Positions 37,998-49,100 of a stretch of 64,000 nt of DNA are shown here, piece by piece (position 1 is the first letter of the stretch; every line of letters starts with the position of its first letter). This DNA is from Pegea sp. RAD2-039. Taxonomy: Eukaryota; Chordata; Thaliacea; Salpida; Salpidae. The position numbers were made by a program, and so were the translations under genes. The notes under the pieces are model-generated. The model was not told the origin of the DNA and did not search any database. It worked only from the letters and a program-made list of their open reading frames with translations. The stretch is from assembly GCA_034620365.1 (NCBI GenBank), contig JAQGEQ010000251.1:62001-126000 (forward strand), given 5' to 3'.

Positions 37998-38956
37998 ATT
38001 GAATAATTACTTAATTTCGGGCAAATTAAAAAGGCCTAGACGGCTATCAGTAGGCAAAAGGAAGGGAAACATAAAAACTCTATAAAATCAGATTCTACGG
38101 TGCGCATCTGATTGTCCCTTTAAAAAGTAGTAATAATGCGATTGCCATAGAAAATAATTGGTTACAATGTGTAACTTTCACGAAATGTTAATTATAATTT
38201 AATATATAAAGTTGAAAATTGATCAATTTAAGAAAAGCAACTTTAAAAATCTTTAAATAAAATTTTTGCAGTAAATTGGATAGCAAATATTCACAAAAAC
38301 TGTGAAAAAAATAATATTTTTCAAATAATTATAATTATCATGAGAAAACCACCTTATATTCTGAATTGCAATGTAATTTTGTTGTATCTAAGCAATTTAA
38401 AGCATCAAAGATAAAACTTACCAATATTTTATGTAGATTAATTTACTACAATCATCTTGGATTTATGACAAACTAATTACAAAATACTAATGACTTTTAC
38501 TATAGAATGGCCCTGATACTTTCTACAGATTTTGTCTTTTCTAGAGGAAGCAAGCTTTAATCACCATTGTCGAGCTTCTAAAACTTTAACTTTGAATTAT
38601 ATAAGAATGTATCGCAAATTAAATTCTCTGACTGGTTTTAATATAAATTATCCAAATATTCTAATTGATTCTTGAATTTTTAAATAAAATATAAAACCCA
38701 TCAATTTTAAGGAAAGGACGCTTCAATTTAAGAAGCCATAGAATTAAATATAAATTTAGAATTAGCAGATGCATGAGCAAATGCTTGAAATTTCTGTCTT
38801 AACATGTGTCAAAATACGCAGCTCAAATATTTTGTCTCTTTATTATTTTAAGACTTTATTGAAGCATATCTATAGAGAATAGTTTCTTTTTCTTTATTTG
38901 TCATTAGTTCGAATACTTCCTTAGATACTAACAATTTTATACTGCAGTACATAAGT
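37998..38956. other. Intergenic region upstream of EIF3A
   Basis: AT-rich DNA between the EIF3A start and the tRNA pair. It presumably contains the EIF3A promoter. No motif is strong enough to name. Confidence 0.5.
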
Positions 38957-39030
38957 GGCCGGTTAGCTCAGTTGGTTAGAGCGTCGTGCTAATAACGCGA
39001 ATGTCGCGGGTTCGATCCCCGTACTGGCCA
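38957..39030 (+). tRNA. tRNA-Ile(AAT)
   Basis: A 74-nt cloverleaf. The acceptor stem GGCCGGT pairs with ACTGGCC (one G-T), with discriminator A. The A box TTAGCTCAGTTGG and the B box GGTTCGATCCC are intact, and the anticodon loop CTAATAA gives anticodon AAT. There is no intron. It is followed after only 9 bp by tRNA-Asp with no T-run terminator between them, so the two may share one polymerase III transcript. Confidence 0.98.
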
Positions 39031-39039
39031 TGTTCTGTG

Positions 39040-39111
39040 TCCTCGTTAGTATAGTGGTGAGTATCCCCGCCTGTCACGCGGGAGACCGGGGTTCGATTCC
39101 CCGACGGGGAG
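39040..39111 (+). tRNA. tRNA-Asp(GTC)
   Basis: A 72-nt cloverleaf. The acceptor stem TCCTCGT pairs with ACGGGGA (one T-G), with discriminator G. The A box TTAGTATAGTGG, the anticodon loop CTGTCAC with GTC, and the B box GGTTCGATTCC are all intact. No strong T4 terminator follows directly; a LINE tail begins 16 bp downstream. Confidence 0.98.
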
Positions 39112-39127
39112 TTTATTTGATCTAATT

Positions 39128-39206
39128 TGTGAGAATTTGTGTTAGCGAGAGGTGCTCTCTTTAGGCACCCTCCTTCACATTTATTGTAATAAATAAATAA
39201 ATAAAA
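39128..39206 (+). mobile_element. LINE 3' tail next to tRNA-Asp
   Basis: An extremely 5'-truncated copy that matches the final 80 bp or so of the LINE at 25211-25535 (TGTGTTAGCGAGAGGTGCTCT-like block) and ends in (AAAT)n. It begins only 16 bp after the tRNA gene. No clear target duplication is visible. Confidence 0.8.
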
Positions 39207-39737
39207 GATTAAACATACACATAAGTGTCTCGTAAAAAAATCAGTCAGTCTCTAAAAAAATGAAATTCTCTCGAAAATTTGGAATTATTATAATTAAATT
39301 TAATATTTTTATTCATAATTTTTCATTTTTACTTACTGCATCAATAAAAAATGGAAGCGTTGACATGAGATTTAGACATATGAGATTTGAAATAATCTCA
39401 GTATGACAAATAAAATTAATAAAATTTATCTATCTTAATATTAAAATGTATCAAACTTTTTTGCGAGAACATTTTTTTTTCGAACTTTTTTATGGTGTAT
39501 TATTATAAACTTCTCTCAAAATCAAAATGTAAAAAATTAACTGTATTTGAATAAGCTAATATTTGATTTTATTTGTTAAGAAATTTTATATTTTTTAAAT
39601 TTTGTTAACATTTAAGCTTTTTGGCATATAAGTCAAATTTGACAAATTGTTATTATATTCTTGGAAAAAGCAAAACTTACTTTTTAATGGAGTTTTTATA
39701 CTTTTATAATGGTGTTCAATGATTTTTGATTAATTAA
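39207..39737. other. AT-rich DNA between two LINE copies
   Basis: Spacer between the plus-strand LINE tail and the minus-strand LINE. No gene is seen. Confidence 0.6.
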
Positions 39738-40850
39738 TTTATTATTTCAATAAATGCAAAGGGGGTGCAAAGCACCGCTCGCTAGTACACATTCTCACAA
39801 ATAATATATATTAAGTTAGAAATATCGCTAGACACATTCTCACAAATAGTTAGAAATATAGAAAACAAAAGATGTAACACATTGTATTTCGGTAGTCTTC
39901 AAAGCATATAACAGTGAACAATTACATATAATATTAGTAATATTAAAAAAGGAAAAAATGCAATTTAAAAATGACAATGTTGACAATATTATAACGGTTC
40001 AACTTTTGCTTAAGCAACTCGAGTGATTCTGACATGACAATGTCTGATGGCAGCTGGTTCCAAGTTTTTTTGCGCGGTATGAGGAAACATTTGCTCTGAT
40101 TACCTGATTAATCTGAGTACTAGGTGATATGAGCTTAGAAAATTGTAATGTGTGTCGTCTGAGTTGATATAACATGAGGGAAGGACTAGTGAAAAAGAAA
40201 TCATTGAATTTAAGGTCAACTAAATTGTGGATAACTTGAAAAATACAAATTAAGTCGCATTTAATCAGTCGAATTTCCAAAGTATCTAAATTTAAGAAGC
40301 TAAGACAATGTTTATAACTATCATATTTAATATTAAGTTTCCTACATACCAATCTCGTAAATGTGGCCTGAACAGATTCAATTTTTTTCATATCACTAAC
40401 TTGATATAGCATCCATGCACTAACATTATATTCAAGAATTGGACGTACGTACAATTTGAAAAGATTGATAAAGAAGCATGAATCCTTAGAATTAAAGGTC
40501 TTTATAATAAGGAAGGCAAGGTTGACTAATTTTGCAAAGATTTTGGAAACATAATTGCGCCATTTAAAGTTAGATGATAGAGTAATGCCAAGGTCTAGGA
40601 CTGAAAATATTTGTTGAATAATAAATCCATTGATGGAGTATCGGTTCAAGGAATTTGTAGCTGGTTTACGGGAGAGAGTTATAAATTCAGACTTTGTGGG
40701 CTGGATTTTGAGCTGCCAGTTCATAGACCAGTTTTTTATAGTGTGTAGTGCAGTTTGAAGTTTTGAAGGATTTTAAGATAATAGCTTGATATCATCTGCA
40801 TACACAAACAAACAAATTATGCTTTTACGTTTTCAGCTAGAAAATGTTTG
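39738..40850 (-). mobile_element. 5'-truncated LINE (CR1/Jockey-like) with C-terminal reverse transcriptase
   Basis: Read on the minus strand, the element begins inside the reverse transcriptase palm (CLFVYADDIKLLS, with the YADD catalytic motif near 40775-40785). After one in-frame TAA it continues as an open frame (40724-39999) through the thumb and C-terminal region: QPTKSEFITLSRKP, LYVRPILEYNVSAWM, KIESVQATFTRLV, FLNLDTLEIRLIKCDLICIF. The order is typical of CR1/Jockey-type LINEs. A roughly 260-bp 3' untranslated region with an internal partial duplication (ACACATTCTCACAAAT twice) leads to an AT-rich tail. The 5' end is lost by truncation. Confidence 0.88.
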
Positions 40851-41119
40851 ATTTGGTTTTTGAAAGTGTTTTAGAATTTCTTTAATGATAATTTAAACTA
40901 AACTTTTGTATTACAGTTATGAATAAATTTCAAATTTTTAAAAGAAAGTTTAAATAAAAAGTTCAGTATATTAACTGCTATGTTATCATTTAAAAAAAGA
41001 GCCTTTTATCGCATATCTCTAATGCTTATAATAAAATACAAATAAAACTTTATATCAATTGATATAAGAAATAGTTGTTCTTTCATTCGAAATAAAGCAA
41101 ACGTATATTTTTCTTTTTT

Positions 41120-41125
41120 TTTATT
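41120..41125 (-). promoter_or_regulatory. Polyadenylation signal of H1-like gene
   Basis: AATAAA on the minus strand lies about 42 bases past the stop of the H1/protamine-like gene. It suggests a polyadenylated mRNA rather than the stem-loop end used by replication-dependent histones. Confidence 0.4.
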
Positions 41126-41166
41126 ATCAAATAGAGATAAATATGTAAAAACACCTAAATTAGTTT

Positions 41167-41766
41167 TTAACATCTCCTCTTGTTTTTTCTGACTTTTTTG
41201 CTACTTTTTCTGACTTTTTTGCAACTTTTTCTAACTTTTTTGTTACTTTTTCTAACTTTTTTGCTACTTTTTCTAACTTTTTTGTGGCATTTTACCTTTT
41301 TATTTGACTTATTTCTTCGTTTTTTTGTAGAAACTTTTTTAGTAGGAGTGTAATTTTTAACAGCAATGTATCTAGACCCTTGTTTCTTAATCATTCCTTT
41401 GCACATCATCCATTTTAAAACATGTTTGACGACAAAGTCATTTCTAATGTGAAATTCACATAACATACCATCAGCAACATCATTGTAACTTGAACCTTTT
41501 TTTTGAGGGTTTAATTTTTGATTAGATTTTAATACCATCATTATCATTTCACGGTATTTAAGACCCTTTCTTGCGCCCATAGAAACATTAGGTACTATAT
41601 TTAAATTTTCTGTGCTACTGTTTGAACAGCTGGGTTTTACAAAATTTGTTGGTGCACCATCACAGCTTTGTTTCAAACCTAAACCTTTTTGTCTTTGTTC
41701 TTCAACTACTATGTTGATGCATCTATGGGCTTCTGCCTTGCTGTATCGAACGTTTCCGCTTTTCAT
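41167..41766 (-). CDS. Linker histone H1-like / protamine-like basic protein
   Basis: An intronless 199-residue ORF with a true ATG at 41766. Residues about 1-65 are a neutral N-terminal part. Residues about 66-140 resemble the winged-helix globular domain of histone H1 (YREMIMMVLKSNQKLN, a GSSY turn, FVVKHVLKWMMCKGMIKKQG, then SRYIAV). The last 55-60 residues are nearly all Lys, Arg, Ser, Val and Cys in a 7-residue KKVRKS(S/N/C) repeat, encoded by a 21-bp tandem repeat. Such H1-derived proteins with a basic repetitive tail pack sperm DNA in many invertebrates. The Ser residues could be phosphorylated, and the Cys could form disulfides. Sperm use is inferred. A different basic nuclear protein is possible because the winged-helix match is by eye. 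Confidence 0.55.
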   Translation of the reverse strand: MKSGNVRYSKAEAHRCINIVVEEQRQKGLGLKQSCDGAPTNFVKPSCSNSSTENLNIVPNVSMGARKGLKYREMIMMVLKSNQKLNPQKKGSSYNDVADGMLCEFHIRNDFVVKHVLKWMMCKGMIKKQGSRYIAVKNYTPTKKVSTKKRRNKSNKKVKCHKKVRKSSKKVRKSNKKVRKSCKKVRKSSKKVRKNKRRC

Positions 41767-42500
41767 TTTTAAGTTACACTTTATAACGGTACAATTTACT
41801 GGTAAAAAGAATTCATGGTTTTATAACATTAGTTCAGACGTTCTTGAAACGCAATATTTGAAAGTAATTATGACACAACAATTGATGATTTTTAAAACTT
41901 TGTGAATAAAAATATTCTTTTGCTTTGCCGATTTTTATAAGCTTATAGGTATTAATAATTCCCTAAAAGTTGTTTTCAAAAATTATTTTTTTTTCATAAT
42001 ACAGACTTATATAGCTGCCTTGTTTTTAGCAAAACTTTTTTATTTTCTGTTAAATAAAACTAGTTTCGATCACAGTATTAAGAGATATTCTTTTTAAGTT
42101 TTGAAACTATGATATTTGAAAATATTTGAGTTTAGAGTGAGACAAATGCAATACTTACAGAAAAACAGTTTTTGATTTGTAACTCCTTGACAAAATTACT
42201 AATTAATAATAAAGAAATTTATTTTTAAACTATTTTTGGTTTAAACATAAATGATGTAAAAAACTTATAGAATAGTAATAACTTTTAGATACACATTTTA
42301 CTTTAAAGAAAATGGTTGTATCATAAAAAATCTTTATCTTTAAAATATTCAGCTTTTTCGCTTGTATAAATTTTACATAAATTATAAAATAGGTAATGAA
42401 ACAGCAAACAGAAGAATAATTTAAAATATCAAATCAATCAAATTGTTTATTTAGCAAAAGTTATCCTAATTTTATTAACAAAAAATCAGACTTTTCTTCA
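41767..42500. other. AT-rich spacer upstream of the H1-like gene
   Basis: Non-coding as far as I can see. It should contain the H1-like promoter. Confidence 0.5.
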
Positions 42501-42501
42501 A

Positions 42502-42917
42502 TTACTCTATTTTTTCATCAACTTTTTCTACATCATTTATGCTTGACAACCTTTTTACCATTTTTTGTATTTCGGGATATTTTAATAAAGACAATTTTTG
42601 CGGTATTTTATAGTCTCTTAATTGAGCTGGATAAAAAGGAAATAGAAATTCAGTATTCTAAAAAAGTTTAGTTGAAGATAAAAAATCTCACAAAAAATAT
42701 AAAAGTTAATTAACTAATAAAAACTTGTTAGAAGCAATTTTCTTAATTTATGTATTTTAATTTCGCTTTTTGTGTAGTATATAGAAATAAATATACCAAG
42801 ACACATTTGAAAATCTTCAACTAAATAACGAATAAAATTGTTTAGTAACAAAATTGATTTCACATAGAGATGGAGTATTTTGAAAACCATTTTGATGGTT
42901 TGACCATCATGAATATT
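42502..42917 (-). CDS. Two possible exons of an unrecognised gene
   Basis: On the minus strand, 42502-42657 follows a CTTTTTTAG acceptor and reads NTEFLFPFYPAQLRDYKIPQ and onward to a stop (about 51 residues, credible composition). Upstream, 42797-42917 follows a TTTGCAG acceptor and reads NIHDGQTIKMVFKILHLYV and so on. The phases of these two pieces do not join with the most obvious donor, so they may use another donor or may not belong together. I recognise neither. Confidence 0.3.
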
Positions 42918-43327
42918 CTGCAAATAATTATACATATATTTAAGTTTTATGTTAGAGGTATAACTTTAAAAATTCATATAAAAGCTAAAAGAATAAGTAA
43001 AAAAGGTTTATAATTAGAACTATAACAAAAAATCAAGAATGTAAAGTGAACAACGAATTAAATGTCTTTTGAGTAAAGATTAAAAGAATATTTTTTCAAG
43101 AATTAAAGCTAGAAACATTCATTATTCATAATATTTTAGATTAACTCTTCAGTAGGCTTGATAAATATCTAAAAACTTAACTCAAATAATATAAATTCTC
43201 AAAAAGCTGAATTCAAACACTTCTATCAAAAACAAATTATCTATAAGTATATTTTTACACCTAAAAACATATTTTTAATTTGATTAAAACATTTAAAAGT
43301 TTAGATACTTAGAATACAAGAGTTTAA

Positions 43328-43939
43328 TTACCATTTAAATGTAGCATCTTCATTTTCAAGTGGATTTCTTTCTTCTTCGTTCATTTTTTCAAATTTTGGT
43401 AATTCATCTTTCAAGCCTTCACCATCTAATAGCTTTTGGTTGATATTATAATAACCTAAGAAAATTATAATATAATTATTATAGAATAAGAGGACTAGGT
43501 AATATTTAAAAAACAAATACATAATATAGAAAAATAAAAATCTGTTTATAGTTATTTATTTCTATTGATAAAAATAACCAATTATCATAATTATTTTGAA
43601 GAAAATTTTTTAAATATTACAATTAAAAAATTATTACATTCAATATTTATGATTTAAAACATAAATAATATATGGACTATTTAATTATAAACTTATAGGT
43701 TACCAAAAATATTTTCTACTAATAAATACAAAATTTGTTCAAGATATTAGTAAAAGATAAATCAAAATAAATAACTTACAATGTAGCCATAAACTGCCTT
43801 CATTATACAATTTTCTCCGGAATTCAATGTCATCTTTTGCTTTAAAAAAATAAATAGATCCAAAACCAATAAGAGCTACTTCTGCTGCAGCAATGCTACT
43901 CATTATCATCAGTTTATTTTTATGCCAAAAAGATGCCAT
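43328..43939 (-). CDS. CEBPZOS-like small mitochondrial membrane protein
   Basis: Two exons, 43780-43939 and 43328-43455, give a 95-residue protein with one membrane segment (residues about 11-31, IMSSIAAAEVALIGFGSIYF). This is followed by a DIEFRRKLYNEGSLWLHCYY block and an acidic tail ending ENEDATFKW. The AE-V-x-G-x-Y-F-F, FR and YY spacing resembles vertebrate CEBPZOS (about 80 residues), an uncharacterised single-pass protein predicted in mitochondria. Similarity is short, so the family call is tentative. The exon structure itself is well supported. Confidence 0.6.
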
Positions 43940-44865
43940 GATAAAAAATGTATATACTAAAAAGTATTTAGTAGTCAATAGTATGATGTAATATTATAAA
44001 TTTAATCATTATAACTCAGCTATATTATTTTTGTTTACACCATAATCAATATTTGTCAACAACTTTAAAAGAATATAAAATCATTTTAAAAGATTATCAA
44101 ACAAAATTATAGACCTACTCAAAAATAACTAAATGAGACTATATGTTTCTATTACGATTGTAAACAAAAAATAACCTTTGTCTTGTGATGAGTTAATAAA
44201 AGTCCCTGTTATGAAAATATTATTTATATCTATAAAAGTTGGACTAAGAAAGCTTACTGTAATCATAAACATGTAATTTTCACTCATAAATTGTTATTTA
44301 CAGTATTGCTAAGGTATTCTAAACAAACAGATATAATACAATTAAATTTTGATAATAATATAACCTTTTAAAACAGCTATTATAAAATGAATGTTACCAA
44401 ATTATTAATTGGCTTATTAGAAATAAACACATCTATTATTTAGGAAAAAAATTGGAAAAAAGATGTGTATTATCAGAAATATATAATTTCAAAATATAAA
44501 ATTGGAAAAAGTTTTTTCGATGCTCAAATGATAATCAAAAACCAAACAATTGATCTACAATAATATCTACAAGGCTTTTACATAGCTACAATCAGACATC
44601 AAACTTAAAATTGTTACTTAAATAAATTGTTAATCACCTCCGGCACAATATGATTGGATAAATATGATTGCTAGTTAAATACAGGGTAGTAAACGCTAAA
44701 TTTAAGCACTTTACGGAGTAATTAGAAACTTAAACCAACATACGACACATAATATTAGCTCTGCTTGATTACTAAACATGAAAAGTAAAGTTGAGAATTA
44801 TAGTTCTGAATAACTGTTTTATGAATTGCTAATTATTAGACGGGTCTATTTATTAGCATACTTCA
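43940..44865. other. AT-rich intergenic DNA
   Basis: Upstream flank of the CEBPZOS-like gene. No other feature can be supported. Confidence 0.55.
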
Positions 44866-44869
44866 TTTC

Positions 44870-45200
44870 TGAACGAAGGCTTTGATGGCTTAGACACGTT
44901 CGTCAGATATACGGCGGGCAGATCTCAAAAGATCTGTTGTATGGAGAGCTATCAAAAGGTAAACGCAACATCAGCAGTTCTTGAAGGATACATTCACGTG
45001 CGATATTAAATCGCTCAACATCAATACCAGCAATTGGAAAAATATCGCAGCAGATCGCTCTCTACTCCGCAAACAACTAGATAGAGAAGAAAAGTAAACA
45101 TCAAAGAAACCAAAACAATTGTTTAGTCTTTTTGCATTCCTGTACTTTTGTTTTAACAATAACTCTTAAACACCAACAATATGGTCGGTCTCGGTCGAAG
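44870..45200 (+). mobile_element. Decayed LINE C-terminal fragment
   Basis: In pieces of different forward frames one reads RWLRHVRQI, SKDLLYGELSKGKRN, SLNINTSNWKNIAADRSLL and PTIWSVSVEAG. These match the characteristic end of many non-LTR reverse-transcriptase ORFs (W.GHV.R / GELS.GKR / NW...A.DR..WR / C..CGR). The coding frame is broken by at least two frameshifts and a stop. The family differs from the 39.7-kb LINE. Confidence 0.65.
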
Positions 45201-46118
45201 CAGGTTATTATTATGAGTAAACATTTGGTAAGGTTATGAGTTGAGACATTCCTAACACTGACTAAAACAAGATGCTTCGGTTTCTTATCATTTATTTAGA
45301 AACTAAAATGTAAAGTCCTAGCTGAAACTAATAAGAATTTTTGTGTTTTCGACAAATTGCTTTCTCATTGTGTTTCTCTTTATCTTTATTAAATAAGTTG
45401 ATACTGGTTTTTACTACTGTATTATGCACTTATGATGCATTTTTAGTGTTATTGAAATAAAAGTTGTAGTTAAAGACTAATAATGATAATTTGGGTAGTA
45501 TCAATAATCTCAAAAACAAATTTAGGTGATTTTTTATTACAAACATAAAAAAATAGGTTTAAACTTAAAAGTAGAGAATGAATAAAAATAGTTATAACTT
45601 TTTTTGGGAAGATTTGCTAATAAAATTGAACAGTAGAAGCGATTGAAGAAAGAGAGAACAACGATTACTTCGAAACAAAGTAAATGTTCAAAAAATGTAA
45701 AATCCGATTAAAAATCGATTTTACAATAACTCAATTCAGTTAGAAAAAAGTTTTTAATAAATTTTGATAAAATGAAACAGTATTTTTTCATTATAAAAAC
45801 AAAATTAAAATAGAAATGTTCTAAACAAAACAGTTAAACAGAACGTTGCTAAGATTGCTTCAAACTCCGGTAAGCAGTTGGCCGATAAGTTTTTCTTTCA
45901 TGTACCCAGTGAACAGCTGAAACTTTATTTTTTTGTTGTATCTGACGGAATCCTTCTCCTGTATCGATAGAATTCCGAAGCTGCTGTGACTAAAGGTTTA
46001 ATTTTTTAAACTAAATCCAACGACTCTAAAGTTTTAAAAAGTAATTGAGGCCAATAAAAGAATTAATAAATATTTCAGCAAATAATCAATTTTAAAAAGT
46101 TGTGTCAAATATAAACTA
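45201..46118. other. Intergenic DNA downstream of B4GALT
   Basis: AT-rich with one GC-richer patch near 45840-45985 (CTCCGGTAAGCAGTTGGCCG) that I cannot identify. Confidence 0.5.
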
Positions 46119-46124
46119 TTTATT
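46119..46124 (-). promoter_or_regulatory. Polyadenylation signal of the B4GALT-like gene
   Basis: AATAAA on the minus strand lies about 20 bases past the stop codon at 46144. This supports the predicted gene end and hence the extended protein. Confidence 0.5.
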
Positions 46125-46143
46125 GAGTATCAAATTTGGTAAT

Positions 46144-49100
46144 TCACTTTGTACTAACCAAAAATTGCTTTTCTGCTTCTTGTGATTGACCTCTTAGTTG
46201 AATCCATGTTTTCCATTCATAAACTGGCTCACCAGTTAAATCGTCGATGATGTAATGTTTAAAAATATAGCAACCAGGAAAAGGGTCAAAAGAAACAAGA
46301 CTTGAAGTTACTTGATATACTTCAATAGCTCTATTTTCATCACTTTTAATTTTATATTTTGATGCTTCTTCAGTTTTTGAAAAATCTAAAAGTTTCATTT
46401 GACCTACAAATATAGTAAATAAGTTTGAGGTTACATCAAAACCAATAAACCATTTTTTTCTGTTTATAAAATATACAAACCTCAAGTTGTTCGTTTCAAA
46501 AAGTTTTTCGATTTTTCGGAAAACTATTAGATCGAATAATAATTTCGTTGAAAAAGCAACTTTGTAATTTCCAAACATTTTAAAAGTTTCATTTAATTAA
46601 AAAGTATGAGAAATTAAAATTTTTGCTGAAAAAACTTTTAAAAACAAGAAAATGTGGATAATATTTACATCAAAACTGTTTTTCAACTTTTAACGGCTTC
46701 TAAAAGTTGATATAACAAAAAAGAAATCAAACTTAAGGAGATTTTATGGGGAAGTAAGAAATATATTGTTACTAGACAGTAATGACCAGAATCTCTAAAA
46801 ATGATTCAATAATATTTTGTAGAAACGAACTTTGAATATAACTAGATTACAGCTAAAAAAAACATTCCTAAAGTTGAGCTTAATTGTTCAAATTTCGGGC
46901 AATTATAAAAATTATAAATTTATAGAAAAAATGAATAAGTTATTTGAGAAGGTAAAACCACAAACCAAACTGAAGTTGACTCAAGGAATCCCATGATGCT
47001 TTTGAAAACACTTTTGCAGCTACCTTTAATTCCATTATTGCTTTGTGAGCGGTCATGACACAAACTTGATAGGTATATGAAATGTTTTTTGGTTGTAGCA
47101 CACTAATTGTTAAATTTGCACGAAACCTTGGTGACAAAGCTGTAACATTAAGTTCAATTTGAAAGGTTTTAATAATACAAAAACTTATCTAAGAATCAAA
47201 GATGCTTCAACTAATTATATTTTACTATTTTTAGATTAAATATAGTTTTTATTATTTTATAAAAGCTTCAAGAAAAGCATCTCAAAACTTAACCTAAAAC
47301 TCAAAACATGTAGTAAATGCAAAAGTTAAATTAAAACAAACTAATTTGCAACCTCTTCTGCCATTCCCAGGTATAATTAAAGGATCTATTGTAAATTGAA
47401 TATATCTTGAATCGTGGTTACATAATTTTACGTAGGTAGCTTTAGTTGTATGTGTTTCAACGATGTCAGTTTGTTCAACAATCCCCTAAAGAGAAAATCA
47501 TTTTATTCTGAAATAAAATTTCAAAAATACTCCCATAATTAACAAAGTTCTAACAAACCATTTTGTATCTGAGATGGTTTTCATGCAAATAAGCTGTCGG
47601 CCTTAAAGTAAAAACGCCATTTTTGTCTTCTACAACCGACTGACAGTTAATAGACATTCTGTTGCATGATTGAATAGCCTCAGCGAATGACAAGTATGTT
47701 TTTTCGTATCGTATATCATCAACTGTTGTCTGGTTCACTGTCATGTTATCAAACTTGTGGTAACTCGGTATACATGGCTCAAACTTTTCAGACTCAACAG
47801 TCGTTTGTTCTACTTGACTTTCAACCCAGGCATCTTTAACTTTGTAGTTGGCAAAGTGAACAAGTGACTTTTTAAATACGTGAAATCCTGTTTTAAAAAT
47901 GTAACTATTTGAAAAATAAACGAAATAAAATTTTCACATAAATCTAAAAACTCATCAAATACCAATTATTTGAAAAAAAATTTCATATTTTTATTGTGAC
48001 TAGTTTTATCAATAAGTCTGATCTTAAAATATTTTATTGTTTATATAATGATTAATTTTGTGAAATAGATGATAATTTATCACTAATCTAGTAGAAGCTT
48101 CAAGATGCCAAAAAACGTATTTACATATATTATAAAATGACATAACTGTTAAAGATACAACACTTAATGATGATGTATTTTCAAGCAAACAACATTTTTG
48201 TGGGTATAGAGCTTATAAAATCTAAAACCAAGTTAAATTGCTAAATTGAAAACTTGGATTTTGAATTTTGATTGATTGATTTAACTTTTCAACTACGTTT
48301 TTAATTAGTTTTACATTAAACTTTGAAAATTCAATTTCAGCTTACGTATATCAATCATTAGTTTCGTCCACAGCAAATGCTTTTCTATATTGATCAGATT
48401 GTACTTGATATCAGAAAGTCCGCTTTTATCCTTATAACTTTCATTTTTTCCTTCACCAACTTTTCTCTGTTTTTTTCTTCTGAAAATAAATTAATAAAAA
48501 TTTGCAGCCACGTGTAAAAGTTTCAAACAAAAGATCAGAAATTTTAATTGAAAAGACACAAACAATTAATCTCCCAAATAATTTTTCAAAGTTTCAATAA
48601 AAAATATTTAAAGTCAAATTGAAGACTACGACTACAAACCGAGGATTTGAAAAAACTTTTCTTCGTTTCCAACTTCCAGCTCCAGTATCAGGACTAAACC
48701 ACCATGGATGCAAATGCTTGATCATCTTGTATCTTCCAACATTTTCGTTCACTTGAACAATACTTTTTCCAGCCAGAGAAATTCTGACACCAAAGAAAGT
48801 TTTTTGTTTAAAAATTCTTATCGTCGGCGCTTTGAAAGCGAGATCTTTCTGCGCTTAGCTACTAATATTTGTATGTTACAGAAGTTTTCAGGGTGTTATC
48901 GATGAAGCTAAAAGACCCAGCTTGCTTTTTACGACTTTTTCGCGAAATTTAGAACCAATTTAAATCATTAAATAATTGTAACCTTCGTTCCATATCATTA
49001 TCCTCTCCACCCCAACCCCAAAATTGATTACTATGCCCATTTACTTTGCGATATGTTTCTGACTTCATAGCAGTTACTCCTCCAAACTTTGTGCCGTAAT

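Noticed and set aside
46144-46578. Separate 144-residue gene downstream of B4GALT
   Set aside because: Its 3' part is exon 12 of the B4GALT gene, with exact phase and an acceptor at 46403. The 5' part is intron.
48708-48905. Forward-strand open frame of 65 codons
   Set aside because: It is the antisense shadow of B4GALT exon 7 and its intron.
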